57,179 nucleotides of DNA from SAR116 cluster bacterium AG-325-I21 (GTDB lineage: Bacteria; Pseudomonadota; Alphaproteobacteria; Puniceispirillales; Puniceispirillaceae): the NCBI GenBank assembly GCA_003282865.1, contig QBYK01000009.1, forward strand, positions 1 through 57,179. Reading direction: 5' to 3'. The notes below the pieces were generated by a model. The model was not told the DNA's origin and did no database searches. It worked only from the letters and a program-made list of their open reading frames with translations. Positions 46,943 through 56,065 of this stretch are shown piece by piece (the first letter of the stretch is position 1; each line of letters begins with the position of its first letter). Position numbers and translations under genes: made by a program.

Positions 46943-47601
46943 TTACAAAGTCCAATTTTCAACATTTGGCCTGAGCTCAATTTCATTGCTCCAAACCACT
47001 TTAGGTTGTTTATAAGCTAGCCAATAACTCTCTGCCACTGCGTCAGGATTAGCGAGCTTGTTTCGATTATAGTCTGGACCATACGAATTCCTTATATAAG
47101 GGACGTCAAGATCACAATCTAATCTGAGGTGGATCACATTCACACCGTTCCTCCCATATGCTTTTGCCAGGCTTTGGGACAAAGCCCGAAGACCAAATTT
47201 ACCAATCGAATACAGTGGGTGTTTGCTTGATCCACGATATGCTGCTGTCGCACTCGAAAAAAATATAGTGCCGCGTAATTTTGATATCATGTCTGGCAAG
47301 ACTGATTTTGCTGCTGCAAATGCACCCACCACTTCAACATCACCCATCTCAGCCGATACTTTTTTCAACGCATTCTCAATTGTATTTGGATTGGTTGCGT
47401 CCGCCTTAAAGAAACGAACACAAGAAGTGTGCTTCCAGCTACATTAATTGCAGCAGCGCTGCCAGATTCTGAGCGTGAAATGAGCGCAAGGGCAAAACCA
47501 TTTCTAGCAAATCTAGACGCAAAAGCTTGACCGAGACCCGCTTCCGCACCAATGATTGCGCAAATAGGTTGTTGCACTAGCTTTTTCCTTATCCCATCCA
47601 T
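46943..47601 (-). pseudogene. Broken short-chain dehydrogenase (SDR)
   Basis: The N-terminal half (ICAIIGAEAGLGQAFASRFA, then ALISRSESGSAAA) runs out of frame near 47,410; the alternative frame restores RFFKADATNPNTIENAL and the C-terminal half follows (KKVSAEMGDVEVVGAFAAAK, SSATAAYRGSSKHPLYSIGK, then GPDYNRNKLANPDA). About 30 residues that should lie between GDV and EVVGAF, including the NAG region, are deleted. So at least one frameshift and one deletion. The YSIGK active site remains. Confidence 0.85.
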
Positions 47602-47892
47602 ATGTCTAGATAATAATAATAAGATGAGAGCTTTGATACTTGTCCTCTAACAGCTTTTTCACCCAGAAAAAATCCACGTATAAACGATATATCTTTTATT
47701 AGAGTAAAAAACCCTCACTATTTCCTATGCTTAGTTAACGGGTCCTAAGCTCACCAAAAAACTCCCAAGGCTTCTTTTCTATGATCAAATTCAAAGAGGG
47801 TCTAAACGGTTCATTTCTTGTTGGTATTATCCGATCCCTCAAAATTGAAATCGTAGATCTAATATCTAAGGGATCTTCGGACATTCAATGTT

Positions 47893-48633
47893 TTAATGCG
47901 CTGTAGTCTTCCCAATAATTTTAAAAAACAATTTGTGGGGCATTTTACTTAGTAACGCTAGGTTTGCGGTAAACGATTTTGGAAAATGCGGCATAAAAAT
48001 ATTAGTTTTCAGAGCTGCAACAATTTCTTGAGCTGCGGCATCGGCTGTCATTAGGCCTGGCATATAAAAATTATTAATTGAGGTTGCCTCTGTATCCACA
48101 AAACCCGGACAAATAACTTGCAGTGTTATTCCGGTTTTTTTTAAGTCGAAATACAAGGATTCACTTAGAGAAATCAATGCTGCTTTTGTAGGGCCATAAG
48201 CAGCTGCTTTTGGCAATCCACGCCACCCAGCTGCTGATGCGATAATTGCAATATGGCCTGTTCCTCGCTTTATCATGGATGGAATAATTGGTGCCAAAGC
48301 ATTTATCACCCCCATATAATTGATATCCATATGTTTGGCATAGACGCTTGGGTCGATGTCTTTTCCATCTTGTGGTACATAAATCCCTGCGTTAAGGATT
48401 GCAATATCAATGTTTCCGAGTCTCTTTTCGGCGGAGGAAACACAATCTGCAAGACTCGATACTTCAGTTACATCACAAACCATCCCGTAAAAACTTTTAT
48501 TTTTAGTCTTTAAATCTTCTAATCTTTTAGCTCGCCTAGCCACGCCACTAACATTATTTTGTTCTCTACAAAGCTTTGTTACGAGCGCTCTGCCAATTCC
48601 AGAACTGACACCGGTGATAAAATAATGAGCCAT
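47893..48633 (-). CDS. Short-chain dehydrogenase/reductase (SDR)
   Basis: 246 residues, intact: TGVSSGIG (8-15), CDVTEVSS, LNAGIYV, SerAlaAla near IIASAAGWRG, YGPTK active site, and a C-terminus lacking the usual GG end but with MPHFPKSFTANLALL, as in SDRs acting on lipophilic substrates. Function not assignable. About 290 bases of non-coding sequence separate it from the SDR pseudogene. Unrelated in detail to that pseudogene. Confidence 0.88.
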   Translation of the reverse strand: MAHYFITGVSSGIGRALVTKLCREQNNVSGVARRAKRLEDLKTKNKSFYGMVCDVTEVSSLADCVSSAEKRLGNIDIAILNAGIYVPQDGKDIDPSVYAKHMDINYMGVINALAPIIPSMIKRGTGHIAIIASAAGWRGLPKAAAYGPTKAALISLSESLYFDLKKTGITLQVICPGFVDTEATSINNFYMPGLMTADAAAQEIVAALKTNIFMPHFPKSFTANLALLSKMPHKLFFKIIGKTTAH

Positions 48634-49278
48634 TTAAACCTCTGAATGAACTGTTCCACGATATTGCAAAATTGGTTTTCTTTAACTGGTATATCGCAAA
48701 TCATACAAACATTACATCCAGTCCTGCCATTGTAACAAGACATACCAAAAACAAATAAAAAAGGGCCTCAAAAGTGCCTGTGATTATTATTCAGGACAGA
48801 ATTTAGGGACTTTATGGATGTATCACCGCAACGATGACACAAAACACAAAATTAATGTTCAATAACAATGCCTTGATGACATTTTCGCCATTCTCTCATT
48901 TCCCAACCACAAATTTTCAATCAGCCCGCCAAATAGGAATCATGCCTGCTAGTCGCTGGCCTAAGCGCCCTACATGCTGGATGCTTTTTGCATTCATCAA
49001 CAAGGATTGTAAGAAGTTCAACCTTGAGATCCCTATTTTTCGTTGGGTAAAATTCAGCCTAAAAACATGGCAAAAAAGGACCGGCAAAAGCCGGCCCGAG
49101 TTTTAGGGAGAAAACATTGAAAATATGTTCACTCTTTATGACGACTTTGTGGCTAGAATGTTAGAGAAGCATCACATTTACAAAAGTTGGATTTGGTTTA
49201 AATGCGCGTTTTAGGCAAAACTGATACCGACAAAATCTAGCTCAATGCCAACTATCACCCACCTCAAGGAATCAAGTT
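48634..49278. other. Intergenic region without a gene
   Basis: Upstream region of the SDR gene, then non-coding sequence. Only short open frames of shadow quality. Holds the hairpin at 49,072-49,107. Confidence 0.45.
49072..49107 (-). terminator. Hairpin terminator
   Basis: GGACCGGC AAAA GCCGGCCC forms a 7-8 bp G+C-rich stem. On the minus strand it is followed by TTTTTTG, on the plus strand by GAGTTTTA, so it could act in both directions; the minus-strand U run is better. The nearest minus-strand gene upstream (49,511) is about 400 bases away. Confidence 0.6.
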
Positions 49279-49408
49279 CCATGGACCGTAGATCACGGAC
49301 CGGGTTTACTGGAGCCGTTTCTCTGTCAGATTTGGAGTTTACTAAGGGGGTGGGCCGCAGCGCGCGAGCGGTGGCCCTTGGATCGCGGACCTTGGTTGAT
49401 GGATTGAT
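49279..49408 (+). repeat. CCATGGACC repeat family, copy 2
   Basis: CCATGGACCGTAGATCACGG, then TTTCTCTGTCAGATTTGGA and AAGGGGGTGG, ending TTGATGGATTGAT. Same orientation as copy 1, about 7.7 kb from it. No neighbouring GTGCCCGGGGGC element is seen here. Confidence 0.75.
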
Positions 49409-49510
49409 GAATTTGATGGGGTTGAGTTTTATTGGAGTTGATCAAAATAATCCGCTCAGATTGCGATGATGGTTCTAATTTGCCTTTTAGCATACGGTTT
49501 GAAAGGATCT

Positions 49511-50218
49511 TTACTGCGCCATTTTGATAAAAATATCACCCATTCCTCCTTTAATTTCAGAAATCGGTGTACTATTGCGGATAGGGCAAAATTCTCCAGT
49601 AATTTTATGATCATCAATTCGGGTGATTTCATCACTTGAGCAAACATGAGCATTGTGGAGCATTCCAATAGTGATTTTTTCAGAACTGAAGTGGACATTA
49701 TCAAGGTTTACTGTATCACCCTTGCAGAAATAAGATCGAGTTACTTCGTCTGGAAAATTTTCCTTCAAACACGGGTTTTTTACTTTTAGTAAAAAAATTT
49801 CATTGTTTTTGTCATCAAACTTTACTTGAAACTTCTCTGCTGTGACGTGTTTCATTACATCGCAAGAACATGGCCAACAACACCTATAAATTTGACCACA
49901 GATCTTACGAGAGTTTCCTTCTTCATTAATATAGACAAACTCTGGAATTGAGTTTGGATTTATAAGTGAACCTGAGACGGGGCAAAACAACTTATTAAAC
50001 GTTTGAAATTCTGCAAAATTTTCTGAAATGTTGAGTGCGTAATTGAAAAATATTGGGCCGCCAGCATTTCGATTTCCATCAGGAAAAATTTGCCACCAAT
50101 CTCTCTTCAATTGTTGATACTGAAATTCCTCAGCGTTTTCATTCTCTGCAGCAAATGTCGCAGAAAAAAATAAAAAGACAAACGACAAACCAGAACCCAA
50201 TATTGCCAACCTACTCAT
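49511..50218 (-). CDS. Secreted Cys-rich hypothetical protein, partner of the UnbV-type protein
   Basis: 235 residues. N-terminal signal peptide (SRLAILGSGLSFVFLFFSA), then a mature domain with about ten Cys, including FCPVSG, ICGQIYRCCWPCSCDVMKH and YFCKGD. The CCWPCSCDV cluster could bind metal or be redox active. Start codon overlaps the stop of the upstream CRTAC1/UnbV gene by four bases, so they are co-translated and probably act together outside the inner membrane. I do not recognise a named family. Confidence 0.75.
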   Translation of the reverse strand: MSRLAILGSGLSFVFLFFSATFAAENENAEEFQYQQLKRDWWQIFPDGNRNAGGPIFFNYALNISENFAEFQTFNKLFCPVSGSLINPNSIPEFVYINEEGNSRKICGQIYRCCWPCSCDVMKHVTAEKFQVKFDDKNNEIFLLKVKNPCLKENFPDEVTRSYFCKGDTVNLDNVHFSSEKITIGMLHNAHVCSSDEITRIDDHKITGEFCPIRNSTPISEIKGGMGDIFIKMAQ

Positions 50219-51705
50219 TGTGCACCTTGTCCAATTGTATAAACGGTGTTCACATCTGTAATTTCATGTTTGGTTTCCAGACCATTAGTCCACTTAATTG
50301 TAACGTGCGTTACTACTTCATCTTCACGAATACCATAATGTGCAACTGGCTCCATTTGGCAGAGATAACCTGATCCAGCATCGATAGTTTTGGCGTGATT
50401 ACGCATGTTGGAGTGTAATGTTACAGTAGCGCCTCGTGCAGGCGCTTTATTGAGATTAAGAGGTTTTATTCGTAAATACTTGGACTGACTTTTGGTTTTT
50501 GCTGAAAACAAACTCAGGCGCTGGGGGGCACTTTCCCCGTGTGCAACCAAAAGTTCCAAAACACCATCATTGTTTAAATCGGCTACCGCAGCACCTGTGC
50601 CCAGACCGTCTGACTTTCTGGCGACTGAGAGTTCTAATTCAACAAGCATTCCATCATCAAGTACCTTAAACATTTTATTTGGCTGCCCGATGTTATTCAA
50701 AAAAATTTCATCGTATCCGTCATTGTCAAAGTCTGCAGAAATGACCGTGCGTATCCTTGAGGGTTCTCGAAATCTGGCATTCGAAACATCTAAGAATGAG
50801 TCGTCCTGTTGTACATAAATTCTATGAAACCCGTTCCAATTTCCAATAATTATATCTAAATTACCTCTGTAAAAAATATCTGCAAGTGCAGCACCTCGCC
50901 CGTTTTGAAGCGTATCGTCTACACCATATTCCACAGATTTATTCTTGAAGAGTCCATTATCATTTACAAAAAGAAAATTTGGCCCTCGCTCATTTCCAGC
51001 AAATATGTCCATCTTATCAGATAGAATGTGCCCAGAAACAACAGACCTCCCTCCTGTCGTCAAACCTGAACCAACATCAGGCGCAGCGTCCACCAAGGTA
51101 TCGTTTTGTAGCTCATATAACCGAGAGGGACCGCCATAATTTGAGACGTAAATCCCATATTTTCCATCACCGTTTCTATCAACACAAGCAACGGACCGAC
51201 CAGCCGTCAAATTCAAAGTTTCTGCATTTTTCACTAATTGGAAAAGATCGAAAATCTTATCATTTACATCTAAAAGATTGTCTGAAAACTGCTTTTCTCC
51301 GCTGTAAGTATCTGTGTTCAAGAAATAAAGTTCTTCAAATCCGTCTCCATCTATATCGCAGGCCGCGACACCAATAGTTGAACGAGCAGGGAGGGCAAAA
51401 TTCTCACTGGTTAGTAAGTTTTTGTATTCGCCATCCTTGAAACCGATAAGTAGGTTTGGATGATCAAAACCTGTAACGACAAACTCAAAGCTACCATCTT
51501 TGTTAAAATCTGATACGGCAACGCCATAACTTAAACGCGGAATATTTTTGTTTATGAGATAACTTTTGTCCTCAAAAAACCCTTCGCTTGCTGAAGCTTG
51601 CACTTTGGGAACTACTAAGAAAAACGTAAACGTCAAACACCAAAGGAAGTGAAGCTCTGCCTTATGTTTTTTATTTTTGGTATTCTTGTGACTCAAAAAC
51701 ATCAT
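50215..51705 (-). CDS. Secreted FG-GAP/VCBS-repeat protein with ASPIC/UnbV C-terminus (CRTAC1 family)
   Basis: 496 residues. Signal peptide (LHFLWCLTFTFFLVV), then at least six beta-propeller blades with calcium-type loops (DFNKDGSFEFVV, DIDGDGFEELYF, DRNGDGKYGIYV, DFDNDGYDEIFL, DLNNDGVLELLV), and the ASPIC/UnbV end (ARGATVTLHSNMRNHAKTI, YGIREDEVVTHVTIKW). Such proteins are extracellular or periplasmic and bind calcium. First gene of a two-gene unit with the Cys-rich protein. Confidence 0.9.
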   Translation of the reverse strand: MMFLSHKNTKNKKHKAELHFLWCLTFTFFLVVPKVQASASEGFFEDKSYLINKNIPRLSYGVAVSDFNKDGSFEFVVTGFDHPNLLIGFKDGEYKNLLTSENFALPARSTIGVAACDIDGDGFEELYFLNTDTYSGEKQFSDNLLDVNDKIFDLFQLVKNAETLNLTAGRSVACVDRNGDGKYGIYVSNYGGPSRLYELQNDTLVDAAPDVGSGLTTGGRSVVSGHILSDKMDIFAGNERGPNFLFVNDNGLFKNKSVEYGVDDTLQNGRGAALADIFYRGNLDIIIGNWNGFHRIYVQQDDSFLDVSNARFREPSRIRTVISADFDNDGYDEIFLNNIGQPNKMFKVLDDGMLVELELSVARKSDGLGTGAAVADLNNDGVLELLVAHGESAPQRLSLFSAKTKSQSKYLRIKPLNLNKAPARGATVTLHSNMRNHAKTIDAGSGYLCQMEPVAHYGIREDEVVTHVTIKWTNGLETKHEITDVNTVYTIGQGAQ

Positions 51706-52057
51706 TCCTAACCAGCCTCGCTCGTATGCTCTTCTGATTTACAATATTTGGGTAATGGATTTTGGCTTCTTCCAAATGGACCAAATATTCTCATCATCAA
51801 CTCTGAGAGAATAATTCACTTGACGACGAACGCTACAACAAAGCAGAAATAATTTAAACCCAACCCTGCAAGTTGTTGCCGATTATGCTCATGTAAACTT
51901 GAATAACTGCTCTAATAATGGTGCGTTTTGCTTTGCCACACAAAGATTTGGAGCTGAATTCACAAATGAGTCGAGTGCTATCGATAAGGGATGCAAATTA
52001 AGTATAACACCCCATATCTGAAGGCCGGTTCATTTCCATTAATTTTTTCAACGCGTT
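51706..52057. other. Intergenic region
   Basis: No gene or hairpin that I can support. Contains the promoter side of the CRTAC1 unit and the 3' flank of nfeD. Confidence 0.4.
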
Positions 52058-52513
52058 TTACAGTTTTTCTTGAACGATAAAGGCCCCAACAGCAACCCCT
52101 GTCACTTCAACTAAAGTGCCTGCAGACAGTTCTTGCTCGCTGCTAAGACTCCATTCAATGCCCGAATAACGGTATGTAGGATTTTTTGTCATAGAAACAG
52201 CTTCATTTAAGATAAAACTGTGTCCTACTAAGTCACTTGTTACTTTCTTACTTTCGACCTTGCCTTGTATAGACTTTAACGGGCGCCACAACAGCAAGGC
52301 CGATAAAGCTGTTAATACCCCCAAACTGGACAATGCACTAAGCATTGAATGGGGGATAACACCAACGGCCATAAGCCCCCCTGCTGCTACGGCCGCGAGA
52401 CCAACAAAAAACAAGACGAAAGTCGAGAAACCCAAAACCACGACTTCAATGACAAGCAATGCTAAACCAATAATAATCAAGCTTTCGGACAAATTATCGT
52501 TGATCCAATTCAT
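52058..52513 (-). CDS. NfeD family membrane protein
   Basis: 151 residues: three hydrophobic segments (SLIIIGLALLVIEVVVLGFS, VLFFVGLAAVAAGGLM, ALSSLGVLTALSALLLW) and a C-terminal OB-like domain (GHSFILNEAVS, YSGIEWSLSSEQ, GTLVEVTGVAVGAFIVQ). It begins three bases after the SPFH gene stop. NfeD partners SPFH proteins in membrane microdomain organisation and proteolysis. Confidence 0.92.
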   Translation of the reverse strand: MNWINDNLSESLIIIGLALLVIEVVVLGFSTFVLFFVGLAAVAAGGLMAVGVIPHSMLSALSSLGVLTALSALLLWRPLKSIQGKVESKKVTSDLVGHSFILNEAVSMTKNPTYRYSGIEWSLSSEQELSAGTLVEVTGVAVGAFIVQEKL

Positions 52514-52516
52514 TTT

Positions 52517-53464
52517 TTAGCTCGCAACGTTCTTATTAAGCGTGGTTATAACCGTCATCGCCTGAGCAACCATGCTGGCTGCATCAGTACCGGTGTCGGG
52601 TAACAAGACCACTGAGGACTCTTTCGCTATCGCCAATTTAGCTTCAATTGCCTTGGTTGCTAAATCAAGCTGCACTGCCTTCTGACCCTCTTCAGTCGCC
52701 GCTGCTTTGCCAACTTGTTTTAGAGACTCCGCTTGGGCTGATGCGATAGCCACAATTGCCTTGGCCTCACCTTCTGCGCGCAAAACCTGTTCTTCTCTTT
52801 CTGCCTCGGCTGCTAGTACTACCGATGCTTTTGCGCCTTCCGCTCGGTTAATAGCCGATTGTCTGTCACCTTCTGACTCAAGAATTTGAGCCCGTTTCAC
52901 CCGCTCTGCTTTCATCTGTGCTTCCATGGCTTCCATAACTGACTGAGGTGGCACAATATCTTTTATTTCATAACGAAGCACTTGAATGCCCCAAGGACCT
53001 GCAGCTTCGTTAATGGCAGCCACGATATTAGTGTTCAATATGTCACGCTCTTCAAACGTTTTATCAAGTTCCATTTTCCCCAACTCAGAGCGCATCGTGG
53101 TTTGCGCCAACTGAGTTACAGCGAACACATAATCATCTATGCCATAAGTCGCTTTGTATGGATCAAGCACACGAAAATAAAGTACGCCGTCTACAGATAA
53201 GGAAATATTATCTTTGGTAATAGCGCTTTGCTCAGGCACGTCGACAGCTTTTTCTTTTAAAGAACGATTGGCCGAAATACGATCGATGAAGGGAAGAATA
53301 AAATTTAATCCAGCTTCTTTTGTGGACTGGTATCTTCCAAAACGCTCGATCACGTACGCACGATTTTGCGGCACAAATTTTATTGAGCCTTTAAGTCCTA
53401 TTACTATCAAAATCAACACAAGTGTTTGCATGGTTAATATATACTCTGATACAAAGTCCAACAT
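52517..53464 (-). CDS. qmcA: SPFH/Band 7 protein, QmcA-like
   Basis: 315 residues. One N-terminal transmembrane helix (QTLVLILIVIGLKGSI), then the stomatin/Band 7 domain (FVPQNRAYVIERFGRY, AITKDNISLSVDGVLYFRV, GKMELDKTFEERDILN, WGIQVLRYEIKDIVPP) and a long Ala/Glu-rich coiled coil (VLAAEAEREEQVLRAEGEA). It oligomerises in the membrane. Operon with nfeD. Symbol given by similarity to E. coli QmcA. Confidence 0.92.
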   Translation of the reverse strand: MLDFVSEYILTMQTLVLILIVIGLKGSIKFVPQNRAYVIERFGRYQSTKEAGLNFILPFIDRISANRSLKEKAVDVPEQSAITKDNISLSVDGVLYFRVLDPYKATYGIDDYVFAVTQLAQTTMRSELGKMELDKTFEERDILNTNIVAAINEAAGPWGIQVLRYEIKDIVPPQSVMEAMEAQMKAERVKRAQILESEGDRQSAINRAEGAKASVVLAAEAEREEQVLRAEGEAKAIVAIASAQAESLKQVGKAAATEEGQKAVQLDLATKAIEAKLAIAKESSVVLLPDTGTDAASMVAQAMTVITTLNKNVAS

Positions 53465-53664
53465 TTTGGTCCTGACTATTTTGCTAATTTAGTGAATACA
53501 TTTTCATTGATGAGTAAGGCTTAAGTACATTTAATGTTAGAGGCAGCTAACTGAGGCTATATAAACGATATTCAAACTGGATTCTAGAAGCTAAATGATA
53601 TAACTCACTTATACGTAGCAAAGTGTGTGCTCCAAGAATAAAACTTCATGGGGCAAGACTATGG

Positions 53665-53886
53665 TTATTTTTTGTCCAATACTTTTTTAATTACTTCCCC
53701 CTTATCCAATATTTCCCTCAGCACCGCTTCGCTCTCGGCACTGACGGGCCCGTCGCCTTTTTTGATTTCATACCAAGCCTTGATCAGCCGTAGTTGTTTA
53801 TCCTTTAAACTGATCTTATATCATCCAGCCACTTCGCGAGTGACATCAAAATACTTCATGATCATTTCAGTTTTTTCAGTTTTCAT
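53665..53886 (-). pseudogene. Short conserved-looking ORF interrupted by TGA
   Basis: ATG 53,886 opens KTEKTEMIMKYFDVTREVAG, then an in-frame TGA, then YKISLKDKQLRLIKAWYE, IKKGDGPVSAES, VLREILDKGEVIKKVLDKK and TAA. Both halves have coding-like composition in one frame. A Trp codon changed to TGA would explain it. No family recognised. The surrounding 53,465-54,091 holds nothing else. Confidence 0.45.
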
Positions 53887-54091
53887 TCTTCAGTGATAAT
53901 GTCGTAAACGGCTGACTAAATGTGACCAGATAGCCCATGCAACATTGCAGTACACATCAGTGAAATAGCCAAGCAAATGGGTCATCAATCAAAGTCTCTA
54001 ACTTTATATTTCTTTCAATATCGTTGTCATCGATAGCTTAGCCAAATCATGGGGAGACTGTTTTCAAAGCTTTTTTAAAAAATGAAACTCT

Positions 54092-54769
54092 TTAACCTTT
54101 AAGACCCATATCCCAAAAACTGCTTTCTAAAGTTGTGGCCTGTTGAAAATGCGTGATCAGCTTGTCCCATCGTTCGGACTCATAAAAGTTACGCCCTAAT
54201 CGCCTTATTATTGCTGAGTCAATTACCTTACCAAGATCAATGCACAAATTTTGATAATCTTGACTTGAGTAGGTGTTTATCCAATCTGAATACACGTCAC
54301 TGGTTCGCTCAACTTTTAGTCTTGCACCAATTTCGCCATATCCCATGACGCAAGGCGCAAGGGCGGCCATTAAATCAAGAAAGTCCCCAGAGAAGCCTGC
54401 CTCCAAGACATATCGTGTATAGGCCATATTTTGAGGCAATTCTGTTGTATTTTCTAACTCCTCTCTGGTAATCCCCTTTTCTTGGCATATTTTGACATGC
54501 AGCCTCATCTCATCGTTCAACAAGGCGTTGACTAAATTCGCTGACATTCTCATCTCATCTAAGTTATCACTTTTTACCACTGCGAGAGCCCAGGCGCGTG
54601 CAAAGTGCAATAAAAAAATATAATCCTGGCGTAAATACCGTAAAAATGCGGCTTCTGCGAGCATTCCATTACCAAGCCCTACAACAAATTTGTGAGTAGT
54701 GAAGGTAGCCCACGTCTCTGCAGAAGACTCACGCCATTTAAAAAAAGACTCTCCATACTCAATAGGCAT
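54092..54769 (-). CDS. tenA: TenA-family thiaminase II-like protein
   Basis: 225 residues, all helical. Seen: LRQDYIFLLHFARAWALAV with Asp49/Tyr50 for pyrimidine binding, active-site Cys140 in LAPCVMGYGEIGARL, and the C-terminal TTLESSFWDMGL with the Glu/Trp pair. Length fits the family. It hydrolyses amino-HMP precursors or thiamine in salvage. No thi genes are near. Intact, so probably chromosomal or selected cargo. Confidence 0.93.
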   Translation of the reverse strand: MPIEYGESFFKWRESSAETWATFTTHKFVVGLGNGMLAEAAFLRYLRQDYIFLLHFARAWALAVVKSDNLDEMRMSANLVNALLNDEMRLHVKICQEKGITREELENTTELPQNMAYTRYVLEAGFSGDFLDLMAALAPCVMGYGEIGARLKVERTSDVYSDWINTYSSQDYQNLCIDLGKVIDSAIIRRLGRNFYESERWDKLITHFQQATTLESSFWDMGLKG

Positions 54770-54881
54770 TTAATTTCGAAGCTCTCTAGCGATGGCATTG
54801 TAAAAATTTAATTCGTGACCAAAAAATACCACAAAAATTCATCGTTTACAATTTGCTCGGCGCTATCCGAAAATGTTATTT

Positions 54882-55121
54882 TCATGCGTTTAATGTTCTG
54901 TTTGACTTCTGATAATGGATGACTTCCAACGTTTTTTTGTCTGAGCAGACATATGCCAGTGACAGTTCAGGATACCGCTCAAGGCTTACTTGCTTGGCCT
55001 TGCGGTTTCTCATATTGCGGATTGTCCAGGTGTCGGGATAGCGTGCAGTTAGGGTAAGGTAAAGACCGCCTCTGTCATGATAACGTTCCCCAATGGTAGC
55101 AGATTTTATGTCAAAAATTGG
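54882..55121 (-). pseudogene. N-terminal remnant of a P4-type integrase
   Basis: A frame opened after a stop codon reads IKSATIGERYHDRGGLYLTL, TARYPDTWTIRNMRN, then KQVSLERYPELSLAYV and ends in a TGA. This is the arm-binding DUF4102 domain of P4-like integrases (RYSDGGGLYL ... LGSYPAVSLAEAR). The first Met and the whole catalytic part are absent. It lies immediately 3' of tRNA-Ser(CGA) on the same strand, the normal place for such an integrase. Confidence 0.75.
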
Positions 55122-55268
55122 TTAGTCCCATTTCCGTTAAACTCCAGTCTGCAAATCAGACTGGATTAGGGTGATTTACAGTGAAACGTAATGGCTACGC
55201 CGCTCGTTGAGAAACATTAGGAAGGCCTGGGTTTGCGGTATGTAAGGGTACGTTTTGATAAAGCTAGA

Positions 55269-55358
55269 TGGCGGAGAGAGAGGGATTCGAACCCTCGGTA
55301 CGTTTGCACGCACAACGGTTTTCGAGACCGCCACATTCAACCACTCTGCCACCTCTCC
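55269..55358 (-). tRNA. tRNA-Ser (anticodon CGA)
   Basis: 90 nt with encoded CCA. On the minus strand: acceptor GGAGAGG, anticodon stem-loop GCGGTCTCGAAAACCGT (loop CTCGAAA, anticodon CGA), long variable arm, T-arm GGTTCGAATCC and 3' CTCTCCGCCA. A plus-strand open frame over it (55,233-55,484) is an antisense artefact. Confidence 0.96.
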
Positions 55359-55513
55359 ACGGCAATTAATAGTTTAATGAGTTGTTTCGTCCAACGCAAT
55401 CTGATGGCCTTCTTTTATTTTCCTATATTGGCTGATTGGAAAAGCCTATTCTTAAATAATCTGATTGAAACAGCCTATTTGTAAAAATGGATTAAAAGGG
55501 AGCAACGTTCTGA

Positions 55514-55573
55514 ACGGCCTCGATGAACTGGCATGCCTCCCACATGCTGCTGATTGAAGTCCAACGAGGCCGT
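55514..55573. repeat. Inverted repeat upstream of the pseudoazurin remnant
   Basis: ACGGCCTCG (55,514-55,522) and CGAGGCCGT (55,565-55,573) are perfect 9-bp arms with a 42-base spacer, ending 36 bases before the pseudoazurin ATG. Could be an mRNA-leader stem or a regulator site; nothing else is in 55,359-55,609. Confidence 0.4.
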
Positions 55574-55609
55574 ACATCGAGTCAACGAGATTTATTCAAG
55601 GAAATTGTC

Positions 55610-55914
55610 ATGAAGTTTTACGCTCTCGCAGTTGCATTAATTCTGTCCACCCCCTCTTTCGCGGCCGAAGTCGCGATAGAGATGCTAAAGGAAATGAAAT
55701 AGTGTTGAGTCAAGAAGTAGTCAAATTTGAAGTTAGTACTACGGTAACTTGGCTTCCAAGTTTGAGGGGCCACAACGTAGAAATGATTTCATCCCCGAAT
55801 AAGATGAAGTTTAAATCTAATAATGGAAGGGAAGCAAAAATCACTCTCAATACACCGGGCATTTATTATTTCACACGCATTGCACCTTCAGATTTAAAGG
55901 CTTGGTTCAATTAG
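55610..55914 (+). pseudogene. Broken pseudoazurin (blue copper protein)
   Basis: ATG 55,610 after AAGGAAATTGTC opens a signal peptide (MKFYALAVALILSTPSFA) and AAEVAIEMLK, the usual pseudoazurin start. A one-base deletion near 55,690 shifts the frame; the +1 frame continues GNEIVLSQEVVKFEVS, VTWLPSLRGHNVEMI with copper-ligand His, and ITLNTPGIYYF, then departs from the family and stops before the Cys-His-Met copper ligands. So the gene is frameshifted and lacks the copper site C-terminus. Confidence 0.8.
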
Positions 55915-56065
55915 AGCCAAGTGGTTGTGTCCCTACACACGCGTTCAATCGTGAAGGAACAGAAGTCAGCGTTACTTGCTGCTAAAAACAGGTCAACGGA
56001 GACCGGGAGACCGATACAACGGGCAAACTTGATTGTTGCTGAGCCAGACCCCTCACTCTGCACTC

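Noticed and set aside
46943-47368. Intact 141-residue SDR gene
   Set aside because: It lacks the cofactor-binding half, which is encoded out of frame just upstream.
55233-55484. Plus-strand 83-residue open frame
   Set aside because: It is antisense to tRNA-Ser(CGA); the RERDSNPR-type reading is a known artefact of tRNA genes.
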